Positions 49,863 to 59,308 of a stretch of DNA of 64,000 bases are shown here, one piece after another. The stretch spans positions 2,480,001 to 2,544,000 of the forward strand of contig NZ_CP073714.1 in NCBI RefSeq assembly GCF_023101145.1, in the 5' to 3' direction. The translations under genes and the position numbers were made by a program. This DNA comes from Paenibacillus pabuli (lineage in GTDB: Bacteria > Bacillota > Bacilli > Paenibacillales > Paenibacillaceae). The notes under the pieces are model-generated. The model did not search any database. It had not been told where the DNA came from and saw only the letters and a program-made list of their open reading frames with translations. Numbering within the stretch: the stretch's first letter is position 1; every line of letters starts with the position of its first letter.

Positions 49863-50753
49863 ATGATTCTGAACAGATTCGGTGATCGTATTTTCAAAAT
49901 CATTGTGTATTTCATTCTTATTCTCGTATTACTCGTTACATTTCTTCCGTTTTGGAATATACTCGTTCTTTCATTGAACAGCGCGGAGGATACGGTACGG
50001 GGCGGCGTTTACCTGTGGCCAAGGGATTTGACCTTGGATAGCTATCAGCAGATTCTGAAAGATAGCGAGATATTAAACGGGCTATGGGTAACCGTCAAAC
50101 GAACGCTGATTGGCGCACCGCTGTCGGTTCTCGTCATTACGATGCTTGCATATCCGCTAAGTCGGCGGAATCTGATTGGTCGCAAAGGCTGGAACCTGTA
50201 CTTTATCTTTACCATGTATTTCAGTGGTGGACTCATTCCGTTCTACATGGTGCTTAAGGCACTGAACATGATCGATACATTCTCGGTATTCATTTTGCCA
50301 AGTTTGATGAATGTCTTCTATATGATTATTGTCCGTACCTTTATGGAGCAGCTGCCCCATGAAATTGAAGAATCGGCGAGGGTTGACGGAGCTAACGATC
50401 TGACGATTTTCTTCCGGATTGTGATGCCGCTGACAACACCTGTTCTTGCAACGGTGGGCCTTTTCCAAGCCATTGGGCATTGGAATGCCTGGTTTGATTC
50501 CTATGCGTTTACCTACAGCTCGGACCTGAAGACTCTGCAAGCCGTGCTTGTCAAAATATTAAATCAATTTCAGACTGGCGGCATGATTTCGCAAACGCAA
50601 ATGCTGGCCAACTCGGCCAAACGAAATGCAGTCTCCAGCGATACCATTCGAATGGCTGCTACCATGGTAGCCACCTTACCAATCGTTATGGTGTACCCGT
50701 TCCTGCAAAAATACTTTGTTAAAGGCATGACTTTGGGAGCGGTCAAAAGTTAA
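49863..50753 (+). CDS. CUT1 sugar ABC transporter permease (YtcP type), second importer
   Basis: 296-residue permease with six predicted spans; EAA loop EESARVDGANDLTIFFRIVM. ATG 49863 has GGGGAG 8 nt upstream; a GTG directly before it is an alternative. 28 nt after the partner permease, so in one operon. Confidence 0.93.
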   Translation: MILNRFGDRIFKIIVYFILILVLLVTFLPFWNILVLSLNSAEDTVRGGVYLWPRDLTLDSYQQILKDSEILNGLWVTVKRTLIGAPLSVLVITMLAYPLSRRNLIGRKGWNLYFIFTMYFSGGLIPFYMVLKALNMIDTFSVFILPSLMNVFYMIIVRTFMEQLPHEIEESARVDGANDLTIFFRIVMPLTTPVLATVGLFQAIGHWNAWFDSYAFTYSSDLKTLQAVLVKILNQFQTGGMISQTQMLANSAKRNAVSSDTIRMAATMVATLPIVMVYPFLQKYFVKGMTLGAVKS

Positions 50754-50879
50754 TCTATTCCATAATCCGGTTGCAGGGAAGGCTTGTCAGGCGGCCTCTC
50801 CCTGAAAGGGGGTGGGCAAAGATCGTTTTGGAAATGCTCAATCTAGTACTACGGAATCTATTCATTGGGAGGAATTAGG

Positions 50880-52490
50880 GTGTCAATGACAAAGACAAAA
50901 AAATGGATAACCATGGGGATTACGGCTGCATTAGTCGTTGGTTTGCTGGCCGGCTGCTCCTCCAATGACGGGGAGAACAATACATCGGGTAAAGATGGTG
51001 ATCAAGGGCCGATTACGCTGACCTGGTTTGATGGCAATACCAAAGGCGAACCTTTTACCGATGCAGTTGCCCAGGAAATTACCAAAAAAACGGGCGTAGA
51101 GATTTCCATCCAACAGCCAACGGGTAATCCAACGGAAAAACTGAGCCTGATGCTGGCGAGTGGAGACTACCCTGATGTGGTGGTCATGAGCCGTGGGGAT
51201 GCTTCCCTCGATAAGTACATTTCAAGCGGTGCATTCATTCCACTGGATGAGTTAATTGAGAAATATGGTTCTGATTTGAAAGAAATGTACGGCGAAACCT
51301 TGACCAAAACACGTTACACAGACGGCAAGAACTACTATCTGGCAAACTGGTATGGACTCGACAGTGATCCGGTCTTTGGTATGCTGATGAGGCAGAGTCT
51401 GCTGGAAGAGTTTCTTCCAGACAAAGCAGATGGTTCTCAGCCACTTACAACAGATGAGTTTGAAGCTCTTCTGAAAAATTTTAAAGAAAAATACAACACG
51501 ATTGATGGCAAAGAATCCATCCCGATGACCATGAACGGTGAGAACATGGGCGCGAATCTGGGGACATTCAAAGGCATGTGGGGTTTGAAAACGTACTATG
51601 ACAACAACGGACGTCTTCAATATGATGTCAAGGACCCCAAATATCGTGAAATGCTGTTATACATGAATCGGCTATATAGAGAAGGTTTGATTGAGAAGGA
51701 ATTTGCTATTAGTAAAACGCAAACATGGATTCAAAAGCTGACGACTGGCGCGGTATTCGCTACCCCAGGTGCATATTGGGACCCAGGTAACGGTAATGCG
51801 GCGCTGAAGAAGGATGGCGGAGAGAAGAATCAGTTATTCGCATATAAAGTTGTTGCTCCAGGTGTAGATCCGTCTCAAACGACATTTGGTCCAAGAAGTT
51901 CACTTGGATGGGATGCGATCGCTATTACCAAAAATAACAAGCACCCGGAAGAGACAATGAAGCTCTTTAATTATCTGGCGAGTGATGAAGGACAGCATTT
52001 GCTGCTGTGGGGTAAGGAAGGCGAACAGTATACCATGGTAGATGGCAAGCGCCAACCGGACCCTGCGTTCCTGCAAAGCTTCAAGGATAACTGGGATGAC
52101 ACGGTGAAGAAAAGCGGCGTTCGCAAATGGTTATGGTTTATCAAAAATGGTCTGGACCCGAATGGACAGCCGTATGATATGGCGGTCAAATTCCAGCGCA
52201 GTGAAGTGGATGAACTGGCTCTCAAGAGTCTTGGTGATTCCGTATGGGATACAGCACAGTATGATAACCTGAATCCGGATGGGGGAACACCTCAAGCACT
52301 GACGGCCCAGAAGGTGAAGGATATTATGGATCAGAGCATTACGAGAGCCATTATTGCTCCAAGTGAAGCTGAAGCCAATTCTGTATTCGACAAAATGCTG
52401 GAGGATATGAAAAAGGCCGGCGATGAGAAAGTGGAAGACATTATTAACGAGAAATATGCTCAACGTATGGAGCTGTGGAATTCCAAATAA
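50880..52490 (+). CDS. sugar-binding lipoprotein of second importer
   Basis: About 536-residue solute-binding protein with a lipobox (LLAGC, Cys about residue 24) and an acidic/Gly tether, hence anchored outside the membrane. Large binding domain like those of LplA-type systems. GTG 50880 is preferred because GGGAGG lies 7 nt upstream; the ATG two codons later is nearly as good. Ends with a strong hairpin. The cargo is presumably the product of the surface enzymes nearby. Confidence 0.9.
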   Translation: MSMTKTKKWITMGITAALVVGLLAGCSSNDGENNTSGKDGDQGPITLTWFDGNTKGEPFTDAVAQEITKKTGVEISIQQPTGNPTEKLSLMLASGDYPDVVVMSRGDASLDKYISSGAFIPLDELIEKYGSDLKEMYGETLTKTRYTDGKNYYLANWYGLDSDPVFGMLMRQSLLEEFLPDKADGSQPLTTDEFEALLKNFKEKYNTIDGKESIPMTMNGENMGANLGTFKGMWGLKTYYDNNGRLQYDVKDPKYREMLLYMNRLYREGLIEKEFAISKTQTWIQKLTTGAVFATPGAYWDPGNGNAALKKDGGEKNQLFAYKVVAPGVDPSQTTFGPRSSLGWDAIAITKNNKHPEETMKLFNYLASDEGQHLLLWGKEGEQYTMVDGKRQPDPAFLQSFKDNWDDTVKKSGVRKWLWFIKNGLDPNGQPYDMAVKFQRSEVDELALKSLGDSVWDTAQYDNLNPDGGTPQALTAQKVKDIMDQSITRAIIAPSEAEANSVFDKMLEDMKKAGDEKVEDIINEKYAQRMELWNSK

Positions 52491-52509
52491 ATAATCCAAA
52501 GTTTTTTGT

Positions 52510-52537
52510 AAGCGTCCCGTGATGTTCCGGGACGCTT
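52510..52537 (+). terminator. stem-loop at the end of the second importer operon
   Basis: AAGCGTCCCG/CGGGACGCTT, 10-bp perfect stem. The T-run after it is short, but nothing else ends this operon. Confidence 0.7.
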
Positions 52538-52650
52538 ATTGTCTATGACCGCAATGTTCTCCCATTTGGAATGAACAGGCTTTTTTGGTCTACATATTCC
52601 CCCTTCATTGTTCAAATAATGATGGGACAGAACAAAGGAGGGAACGATGG

Positions 52651-53607
52651 ATGAACAAGGCCGGACGAAAAGGGTGGTCCTGTACCTGGAAATGTAAAAT
52701 GTCATTGGTATTAACAGGCACGATATTAATGTGTTATGGTGTGGGTCTTTCTGTCAGCAGTGCGGAATCCCAGGTTCGTTCAGGGCAGGTAATGGAACAA
52801 ATTATAACGAAGCAAGCCTCAATAGAAATACCAGGTTCAGGTTCAGCTTCAGGTCATACATCATCAGATTCTACAGCAGACCAATCCAAGCATAAACGAA
52901 TGGCAATCATCATTGATGATGCGGGAAATGACATGAAAGGAACTTCTGAAATTTTGGCGACCCCAGTTAAGCTTACACTGGCCGTAATGCCGTTCTTGCC
53001 AACGACGAAGAAAGATGCGATTGCTGCACATGAAAAAGGAATGGATGTAATTGTTCACATGCCAATGGAGCCCAAAAAGGGCAGACCAGAATGGCTTGGT
53101 CCAGGAGCGATCACATCCAATCTGACGGATCAGGAAGTACGTGAACGAGTCGAGAAAGCGATTGATGAAGTTCCTTATGCCGTCGGTATGAACAACCATA
53201 TGGGTTCCAAAATTACGTCTGATAAACGAATCATGTCCATTGTTTTGGATGTATGTCGAGAGCGTGGGCTGTTTTTTGTAGATAGTCGTACCAACTTCCG
53301 CTCCGTGGTGGGTGAAGTGGCCATCGCCAAAAACATGCCACCCGTCGGTAACGACATATTTCTGGATGATCATAATTCCAAACAACATATACGCAAGCAA
53401 ATGGAATTGGCTGCCCAACGTGCTCTCGACAAAGATGTATGTGTAGTGATTGGTCATGTGGGTCACACCGGATTAAATACCTCAGCTGTCGTACACGAGT
53501 CCGTATCACGGCTCAAAGATCAGATCGAGTTCGTCGGAATTAGCGATCTGGTGCGAGATGTATGGCATTGGCAAGCTGAACTTAAACTGCCGACAGATAG
53601 TAAATAA
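52651..53607 (+). CDS. divergent polysaccharide deacetylase-like protein (YibQ family)
   Basis: 318-residue secreted or membrane-anchored protein with an N-terminal span (SLVLTGTILMCYGVGLSVS), a Ser/Gly-rich linker and a NodB-like barrel of the YibQ (DUF610) type: MAIIIDDAGND, VHMPMEPK, GMNNHMGSKITSD and FFVDSRT. The family is linked to cell envelope polymers; its catalytic activity is not well established. AAGGAGG lies 8 nt before ATG 52651. Its last 26 bases overlap the end of the amidase gene on the other strand. Confidence 0.88.
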   Translation: MNKAGRKGWSCTWKCKMSLVLTGTILMCYGVGLSVSSAESQVRSGQVMEQIITKQASIEIPGSGSASGHTSSDSTADQSKHKRMAIIIDDAGNDMKGTSEILATPVKLTLAVMPFLPTTKKDAIAAHEKGMDVIVHMPMEPKKGRPEWLGPGAITSNLTDQEVRERVEKAIDEVPYAVGMNNHMGSKITSDKRIMSIVLDVCRERGLFFVDSRTNFRSVVGEVAIAKNMPPVGNDIFLDDHNSKQHIRKQMELAAQRALDKDVCVVIGHVGHTGLNTSAVVHESVSRLKDQIEFVGISDLVRDVWHWQAELKLPTDSK

Positions 53608-54355
53608 TACCGTTGGCAATGGATTGGGCAATCCGTTTTTGTGTGCTTGGGTCGCTGATCATTGCGCGATCACGTGCATTGCTCAGAAATCCGGTTTCAA
53701 CAATTACAGCTGGCTGCTTCACATGATTTAACAGGTAAAAGGGCTTGCCCCACACTACATCACGTTGTGTATCGTACAATTGATTAAGCTGATTTTGAAT
53801 GGAACTCGCCAGCATATAGCTGCGCCCTTCGTTCTGATGTAATACAACAGGTCCTTGTGCAGACGATCTTGGGCTCCAGTTAGCATGGATACTGACGACA
53901 ATGTCGGTGCTGACCTCTTCACTAAGGCTCTTGCGTTGAGCCAAATCTTTAATATGACGTGAGCGACTGTTTAACCAGCGATTCTCGTCACTAAGCGCAT
54001 AGTCGCCGAGTCGGTTGATGATGACCGCATAACCCTTAGTGCGAAGCAGGAGATATACCTTTTGACTAATGGCCAGGTTAATGTCTTTCTCCAGTACTCC
54101 ATGCTCTGTTGTTCCACCGTCAATGCCGCCGTGACCAACATCCAGCAGAATTACAGGTGCTGCAAACGCATGATGAGTGGAGTGATACGCATCTCCATCA
54201 GTTACTGGCAGCATGGATGGGCTTATGGGTGATCGTTGTGAATACAGTGTAGGCAGATCGGTTAGGATGAATTTCGCCGCACTGGCATGCGAGGTCAGGG
54301 GAAAGCAACTGATGCTGATTAACAGTGTCAGCGATGCGGCCAGCAGCTTATACAT
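53582..54355 (-). CDS. N-acetylmuramoyl-L-alanine amidase (Amidase_3), secreted
   Basis: 257-residue zinc amidase that cuts the bond between muramic acid and the stem peptide. A signal peptide (to about HASAA) is followed by the catalytic domain: VILLDVGHGGIDGG (zinc His), the glutamate in HGVLEKDINLA, VSIHANWS (second His), and VIVETGFLSN with the catalytic Glu. No wall-binding repeats. AAGAAGGAG precedes the ATG at 54355; the longer frame up to 54511 has no such site. The 3' end overlaps the YibQ gene by 26 bp, so the two messages are complementary there. Confidence 0.92.
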   Translation of the reverse strand: MYKLLAASLTLLISISCFPLTSHASAAKFILTDLPTLYSQRSPISPSMLPVTDGDAYHSTHHAFAAPVILLDVGHGGIDGGTTEHGVLEKDINLAISQKVYLLLRTKGYAVIINRLGDYALSDENRWLNSRSRHIKDLAQRKSLSEEVSTDIVVSIHANWSPRSSAQGPVVLHQNEGRSYMLASSIQNQLNQLYDTQRDVVWGKPFYLLNHVKQPAVIVETGFLSNARDRAMISDPSTQKRIAQSIANGIIYYLSAV

Positions 54356-54552
54356 GAGAATACACGCTCCTTCTTGAAATAGACTCTTATGCCGTAAACG
54401 GAGTGGATGGATACCTTTGGCATTAGACTGTGCATTCTTCTGTTTTTCATACTCTTTGTAGCAAAAAAAATGTTTATTGATGATCCCTTCTGCACACAAT
54501 AGAGATAACAAAAGCCCCGGCGCTTTGCCGGAGCTATGGGGAGGCAGAGGAT

Positions 54553-54753
54553 ATGGCCAAAAGTGATGAGCTTGTGAAATACATTACAGAGCGAGTCGTT
54601 CATTATATCGACACACCGAAGGATGAACGTAGACGAACCAAGACCAAAGAGCCGTGGGCAATGAAGTGGTTTGGAATGATTCCTTTTGCCGTGTCCCTCT
54701 GGGTGGGGAAAAAGGAAAAAGCGATAAAATCGGAGCGGAAAATGCAAAAATGA
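54553..54753 (+). CDS. yqzE: YqzE family small protein
   Basis: 66 residues with the YqzE pattern: DELVKYITERVVHYIDTPKD, then KEPWAMKWFGMIPFAVSLWV and a lysine-rich end. In B. subtilis yqzE lies at the end of the comG competence operon; no comG genes are near here. It has a hydrophobic stretch near residues 40-51 that is short for a membrane span. GGGGAGG and AGAGGA sites precede ATG 54553. Function unknown. Confidence 0.8.
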   Translation: MAKSDELVKYITERVVHYIDTPKDERRRTKTKEPWAMKWFGMIPFAVSLWVGKKEKAIKSERKMQK

Positions 54754-54806
54754 AGTTTTGCAGGCAAAGGGTAAATCAAGAACGTTGGCAGGCAGAAGCT
54801 TTTTCC

Positions 54807-54849
54807 CAAAAAAAGACGCATTCCTATCAAGATTAGAGGAAGGCGTCTT
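54807..54849 (-). terminator. intrinsic terminator of the unknown secreted protein gene
   Basis: AAGACGC and AGGAA arms pair across a loop; on the reverse strand the stem is followed by seven Ts. It may also stop yqzE transcripts from the other side. Confidence 0.82.
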
Positions 54850-54866
54850 ATTTGTTGTTAGGATTG

Positions 54867-55925
54867 TCATGGTTTTACAGCATAGAATTTCCCATCCCGC
54901 AGCAAGGTCTGAAGAGGTACAAATCGTCTTACCGAAGTATTGCCACCAATAGCTACATACTGATTTTGAACTGTGCCACGGTCATCACGCCAGATCTGAT
55001 AACCACCGACAGGCAAAGGTCCGCCATACAAGACATTTTGATGATCCGCAGAAAAAACGACCTTTTTATGTTCTTTCCATTGCTGGTTTAATGTCTTCAC
55101 GCCGCTGACGGAAAGTGCTTTTGACGTGATCCATAACAGATTGTCCGCTGGATCAAACAGAGGTTGCAGATCCATGGAATCAACAGATAACGCGGAGGCT
55201 TTAGTTGAAACTTCTGGCGTGATAACAACAGCTTGTCCGGATATTGATCTTATCGACATCATTCGTTCTGTAGTCGGCTGGGAGTCCGCATCCAGTGCAT
55301 CCAGTACATTCAGAACACCCGGTGGCAGGATATCGCCGTTGGTCGCGTCAATATACATTGCATCATCATTAAGTCTTTCCACTTTCCAATAAGCAAGCAG
55401 GGGAGGCGCATAACGTAATTGAAGCCCTCCACCGTCATGAATAAGCTCTTTTAAGTCTAATTGGTTCCTGTTCAGGGCCTGATCCAACAAGGAAATGTTA
55501 TACGGTCGTTGTTCTCCCTGACCATACTCGCTAAGTAGTAAATGCCCTTGGTCGTTCGCTGAAATAATCATATAGCCAATGGGAGCCCCTCCAACATTTG
55601 CGTATACCAGCCAGCTGCGTGTGCCTGGACCGAGGGGGTAAAAGTCCAATTGAGCATGATCCCAATGGTTTCCTGCATGTTCAGTAGCAAGGACATTAGC
55701 TTGCTCGCGAGCAAATTGTTGTACTGCACCCGGGGCCAGTGTGTCGGAATGAAGTTCAGTTGTACTTTTGGTCAGTGCAGAGGGCTGCATCGATTTAGAT
55801 GCTTTTTGAATTTCGGCACCTTCAGCTTGCAGTAAAGGGAGCAGGGAGGCTACACAGAGAAGGCATATTACCATGCCGATTATTCGGCGAATCACATTCC
55901 ATCCCTTATGGAAGGGTCGTTTCAT
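54867..55925 (-). CDS. membrane-anchored or secreted protein of unknown function
   Basis: 352 residues I cannot assign. A basic start and one hydrophobic segment (VIRRIIGMVICLLCVASLLP) indicate export with a membrane anchor or signal peptide. The external part has two regions: an alpha/beta segment with SWLVYANVGGAPIGYMIISA, faintly like the pro-domains of some secreted proteases, and a C-terminal beta-rich part ending in GGYQIWRDDRGTVQNQYVAI. No catalytic motif is visible. ATG 55925 follows AGTAGGTG; the frame continues upstream to 56081 without a better start. Monocistronic, with its own terminator. Confidence 0.75.
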   Translation of the reverse strand: MKRPFHKGWNVIRRIIGMVICLLCVASLLPLLQAEGAEIQKASKSMQPSALTKSTTELHSDTLAPGAVQQFAREQANVLATEHAGNHWDHAQLDFYPLGPGTRSWLVYANVGGAPIGYMIISANDQGHLLLSEYGQGEQRPYNISLLDQALNRNQLDLKELIHDGGGLQLRYAPPLLAYWKVERLNDDAMYIDATNGDILPPGVLNVLDALDADSQPTTERMMSIRSISGQAVVITPEVSTKASALSVDSMDLQPLFDPADNLLWITSKALSVSGVKTLNQQWKEHKKVVFSADHQNVLYGGPLPVGGYQIWRDDRGTVQNQYVAIGGNTSVRRFVPLQTLLRDGKFYAVKP

Positions 55926-56124
55926 GTTAACACCTACTTTTCTGGGGTACATATCATGACAAAATGGTCTATCTATTCGCTGCGTGATTGTTACTAGTTC
56001 CATTTTAGAGGACAGGCTGTGCAAAGGTTGCTGCAACCTGTCGGGTTGCCACTCATGAATAAACACTACTTTTGCCGTCATTTGCGGGAAAAGTAGTGTC
56101 TTCGTCGTCTATCTTCAATGTCAT

Positions 56125-57351
56125 CTATCTTAAATGAAACATGCCGCTGTTAATTGCGGTCACCTTAACTTTGGGCTCATATTGCCAGATCATCTCAGTA
56201 CGGCGTGTTTCGTATTGAAGTTTCATGGCTTCCCGGTCCAGCACCGCTTGCCGCGCTTTGTCCTGTTCCGGGTCCGTTTCTGATTCTGCCCGAACAGCAG
56301 TTTCAGCCGCGAGCTCGACATCTGATCCAATCGATACACCAGTTGGTTCGATGGATTGTAGATGTTCATTTTGTTGAATACGAGAAGGGCCGGGCCGAGC
56401 GCTCTGAACATGGATAGAAGGCTCCGTCCTCGCCTGAGCCAGATCATTTGAACCACCACTTGTGCTGTGGGCATTGGTCGAATCTGCGTCAACCTCAGGT
56501 GTATCCTCTCGAAGAACGGCTTCATAGTACGTATCCACAACTGCAAGCTCTAGATCAAGCCGTTCTTTGGCTTTCTCTGCCCAGCTATAGTCGAGTTGCA
56601 GCAAATGATTTGTCAAATGGGATTCGAGAGCAGCCCCGGCATCGGCTAGTGATACTTTGGCGGTCTGTACGTGCATATTTTCAGCCAGCCTTGGGCTAAG
56701 GTCACGCCTGTTCAGCTTTGAGCCGAACTTCTCGACAATTTCCCCTGTTCTAAGGGAAATGCCGATAAAATGAAGTTCCTCCTTTTTTAAATCACAGGCG
56801 AATTCCACTTTAAAACACACGCCAAGCCAAGGCTCATATACTGCTGGTGCGGTAGCTCGCAATTGCCTTTTTGCAGCCTGTTCAAACAGATTCACGAATT
56901 CGCCGCCTTCCCGGGCTGCATTGAAGATCTGCTGCAGCCTGCGGCTCCCATATACAACATCTTCTTTCAAAATCCGTCCGGGACCCAGCTGAGGCAGAGA
57001 AGGCACTATGCCGAAGTATCGGCCTAGAATAGTCTCTTTGGGGACCTCGAGGCTGCTGGGGCCGGTACCTGGTGGGGCTGGAGGAGCTAATTGTGCGGCT
57101 CTTGCTTCCTCGGCTTCCAACGCCTGTTGATAGGCATCAGGATCAAAAACAAATGTAAAGGACATCGTCTCCGCAGGGGCTCCGGTTCGCTCCACAAACC
57201 CCCAATAATACGGACGGTTGGTTAACGCCTTGTCGGCTTCAGGTGAAAGTTTAACCGTAACATGGGCAGGGGAACGCTCCATAATCTGACAATCGAGTGT
57301 TTCCAGGTAAGTGAGCACATACGCCTGCACTTCATGGGGTGACATGGTCAT
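56125..57351 (-). CDS. yqhG: YqhG family protein
   Basis: 408 residues of the YqhG family, found next to the SNF2-type helicase YqhH in Bacillus as here. The conserved N-terminal core runs from VQAYVLTYLETLDCQIMERS through YYWGFVERTG and the PSLPQLGPGRILKEDVVYGS block. Two parts are longer than in B. subtilis: a Pro/Ala insert near residue 90 and a low-complexity region (about 295-370, rich in S, A, E and D). Function unknown. It starts 2 nt after the yqhH stop, so the two are one transcript. The start ATG 57351 has AAGGAGG a short distance upstream, within yqhH. Confidence 0.87.
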   Translation of the reverse strand: MTMSPHEVQAYVLTYLETLDCQIMERSPAHVTVKLSPEADKALTNRPYYWGFVERTGAPAETMSFTFVFDPDAYQQALEAEEARAAQLAPPAPPGTGPSSLEVPKETILGRYFGIVPSLPQLGPGRILKEDVVYGSRRLQQIFNAAREGGEFVNLFEQAAKRQLRATAPAVYEPWLGVCFKVEFACDLKKEELHFIGISLRTGEIVEKFGSKLNRRDLSPRLAENMHVQTAKVSLADAGAALESHLTNHLLQLDYSWAEKAKERLDLELAVVDTYYEAVLREDTPEVDADSTNAHSTSGGSNDLAQARTEPSIHVQSARPGPSRIQQNEHLQSIEPTGVSIGSDVELAAETAVRAESETDPEQDKARQAVLDREAMKLQYETRRTEMIWQYEPKVKVTAINSGMFHLR

Positions 57352-57353
57352 GG

Positions 57354-59114
57354 TTAGAGGCCTCCTTTACGAAGGTCAAGCCCGGATGGGGCTGGTGCTT
57401 CATCTGCGACTTCGCGCTGAATGGAGTTCAGCGATTGTCCAAGCGAGTCCATTTTACGGCGGATATCCTCTTCGTTTTGTGACTCAAGCATGATTTTGTA
57501 CAAGCTTTTTTCAATCGATTCCTTCTTCTCCAGCCGTTCCAGAATAACGTCCAATCCACCAATAACCATCTCAAACATATTGATCTTCTCATGAAGCAGG
57601 TTCAGAATATGCTCCTCAATTGTGCCTGTCGTCGAAAGGTTGTAGATGTTGACATCATTCTGCTGCCCCAATCGATGAACGCGCCCGATTCGCTGCTCAA
57701 CACGCATGGGATTCCAGGGCAGGTCGAAGTTAATCATGTGATGACAAAATTGCAGGTTGATGCCCTCACCACCCGCTTCGGTTGCAATCATTGCTTGTAC
57801 GCGTCCGCGGAAGAGGTCCATCATCCAGTCCTTTTTACCCCGGTTCATACCGCCACGGTAGGGAACAGCGGTCAGGCCGTTATTGCGAAAATAATTGAGC
57901 AAATACTCCTGCGTGGCACGGTATTCGGTGAAAATAATAACCTTCTCATTCATATTACGAATGAGCTCCATCGTTTTTTCCGCTTTGGTATTTTCCTTAA
58001 TCGCTTTAATATGGGCAACGAGCTCCCAAATCTTGTCCCGCAGCGGAGAGTCCAGTGGAAGCTTCTTCGACAGATTAACCAGTGTTACAAACACGGCATC
58101 CCGACTGCTGCATACTTCTCGCTGCAGCGTCACCAGGGAAAGCATGCTGCTCAGGTTGCCGCCCGCTTCCTGGTACTGATCCTTAACAAAGGAAGTTACC
58201 CCATCATATAGGGCCTGTTCTTCGGGCGAAAGTTGCAAATTCACATTGGACACGTTCCGTTTGGTGAATTGAACAGGCCCTTCGCCGCGGCGGTTACGGA
58301 TCATAACTTTGGACAACTCATCCTTGAGCTGTTCCTGGTTTTTCGGAATGCGTTTGTCGACGACAAAATTGGCTGCAAAATCACCCTGACGGCCAAGCTG
58401 TCCCGGCTTGAGCAGGTTAATGAGGTTGAACAGTTCGCTCATGTCATTCTGCACCGGCGTAGCCGTAAGCAGCAGGCAATATTTTTTTCGCAACTTCAGC
58501 ATGAATTGATAGTTGGTCGTTTTTTTATTTTTGAGCTTATGAGCTTCGTCGATAATAATCATGTCGTAATCCGTATTCAGCAGCATATCCTTATGTGGGT
58601 CACGCTTGGCTGTGTCCATGGAAGCAACGACCACTTCATTTTGCCAAGAATACGCCTTTTTCTGTGCAACTGCGGGGATGCCAAATTTGGAATTGAGCTC
58701 CCGGACCCATTGCAATACAAGGGACGCAGGCACAAGAATCAGAACTTTGGATACGAGTCCTCGGACAATATATTCTTTCAAAATCAGGCCAGCTTCAATC
58801 GTTTTGCCGAGTCCAACCTCATCGGCGAGAATGGCACGGCCTGACATTTCAAACAGTACTCTGCGTGCAGTGTCCATCTGGTGTGGAAGAGGGGTAAGCC
58901 CCTGTAAATGCTTGAGACATTGAATTTCATCAAAGTTGGGAATCAGATTCGTCTCTTCCGCTTGAATGCCAAGTTGAAATAGTCTGTAGTCACCCCAAGG
59001 GCCACCTTTATCAAGCCTGGATTCCAGTTTGGTCAGCCAGCTGCGATCGAATTCAAGCGGAACAGGTAGTTCTGCTGCAGGTTGATTAATCTGCTGCGGG
59101 TTTTTCCGGTTCAT
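57354..59114 (-). CDS. yqhH: SNF2-type DEAD/DEAH helicase (YqhH)
   Basis: 586-residue Swi2/Snf2 ATPase. Motif I is ADEVGLGKTIEAG, motif II IIDEAHKLKN, motif III LLTATPVQND, motif V ATEAGGEGINLQ and motif VI RVEQRIGRVHRLGQ. Such enzymes move along duplex DNA or remodel protein-nucleic acid complexes, like RapA on RNA polymerase. GGGGAGGAAG precedes the ATG at 59114. It is the first gene of a two-gene unit with yqhG. The biological role is not known. Confidence 0.92.
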   Translation of the reverse strand: MNRKNPQQINQPAAELPVPLEFDRSWLTKLESRLDKGGPWGDYRLFQLGIQAEETNLIPNFDEIQCLKHLQGLTPLPHQMDTARRVLFEMSGRAILADEVGLGKTIEAGLILKEYIVRGLVSKVLILVPASLVLQWVRELNSKFGIPAVAQKKAYSWQNEVVVASMDTAKRDPHKDMLLNTDYDMIIIDEAHKLKNKKTTNYQFMLKLRKKYCLLLTATPVQNDMSELFNLINLLKPGQLGRQGDFAANFVVDKRIPKNQEQLKDELSKVMIRNRRGEGPVQFTKRNVSNVNLQLSPEEQALYDGVTSFVKDQYQEAGGNLSSMLSLVTLQREVCSSRDAVFVTLVNLSKKLPLDSPLRDKIWELVAHIKAIKENTKAEKTMELIRNMNEKVIIFTEYRATQEYLLNYFRNNGLTAVPYRGGMNRGKKDWMMDLFRGRVQAMIATEAGGEGINLQFCHHMINFDLPWNPMRVEQRIGRVHRLGQQNDVNIYNLSTTGTIEEHILNLLHEKINMFEMVIGGLDVILERLEKKESIEKSLYKIMLESQNEEDIRRKMDSLGQSLNSIQREVADEAPAPSGLDLRKGGL

Positions 59115-59308
59115 GGTACTTCCTCCCCTGCCATTCGTGATGACGGTTTATTCGTAGGTAATAGTATGGACGAATGAGAGGCAGTTCATAACCAACCTTG
59201 GAGTACGGGGGTGATTTCGGTCGCGAAATCTGGAAGGATTGTCAAAAGACAGGTATTCACGTATGTTAATCAATGTATATTCAGAATATAAGGGAGGGGA
59301 ATCCGTTC

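Noticed and set aside
54511..54536. Hairpin AAGCCCCGGC/GCCGGAGCT as terminator of a reverse-strand gene
   Set aside because: It lies upstream of the amidase start and no reverse-strand gene ends there; it may only shield against antisense transcription, so it is not listed.
57591..58844. Two long forward frames opposite the yqhH gene
   Set aside because: They mirror the helicase coding strand and have no start signals or recognisable domains.
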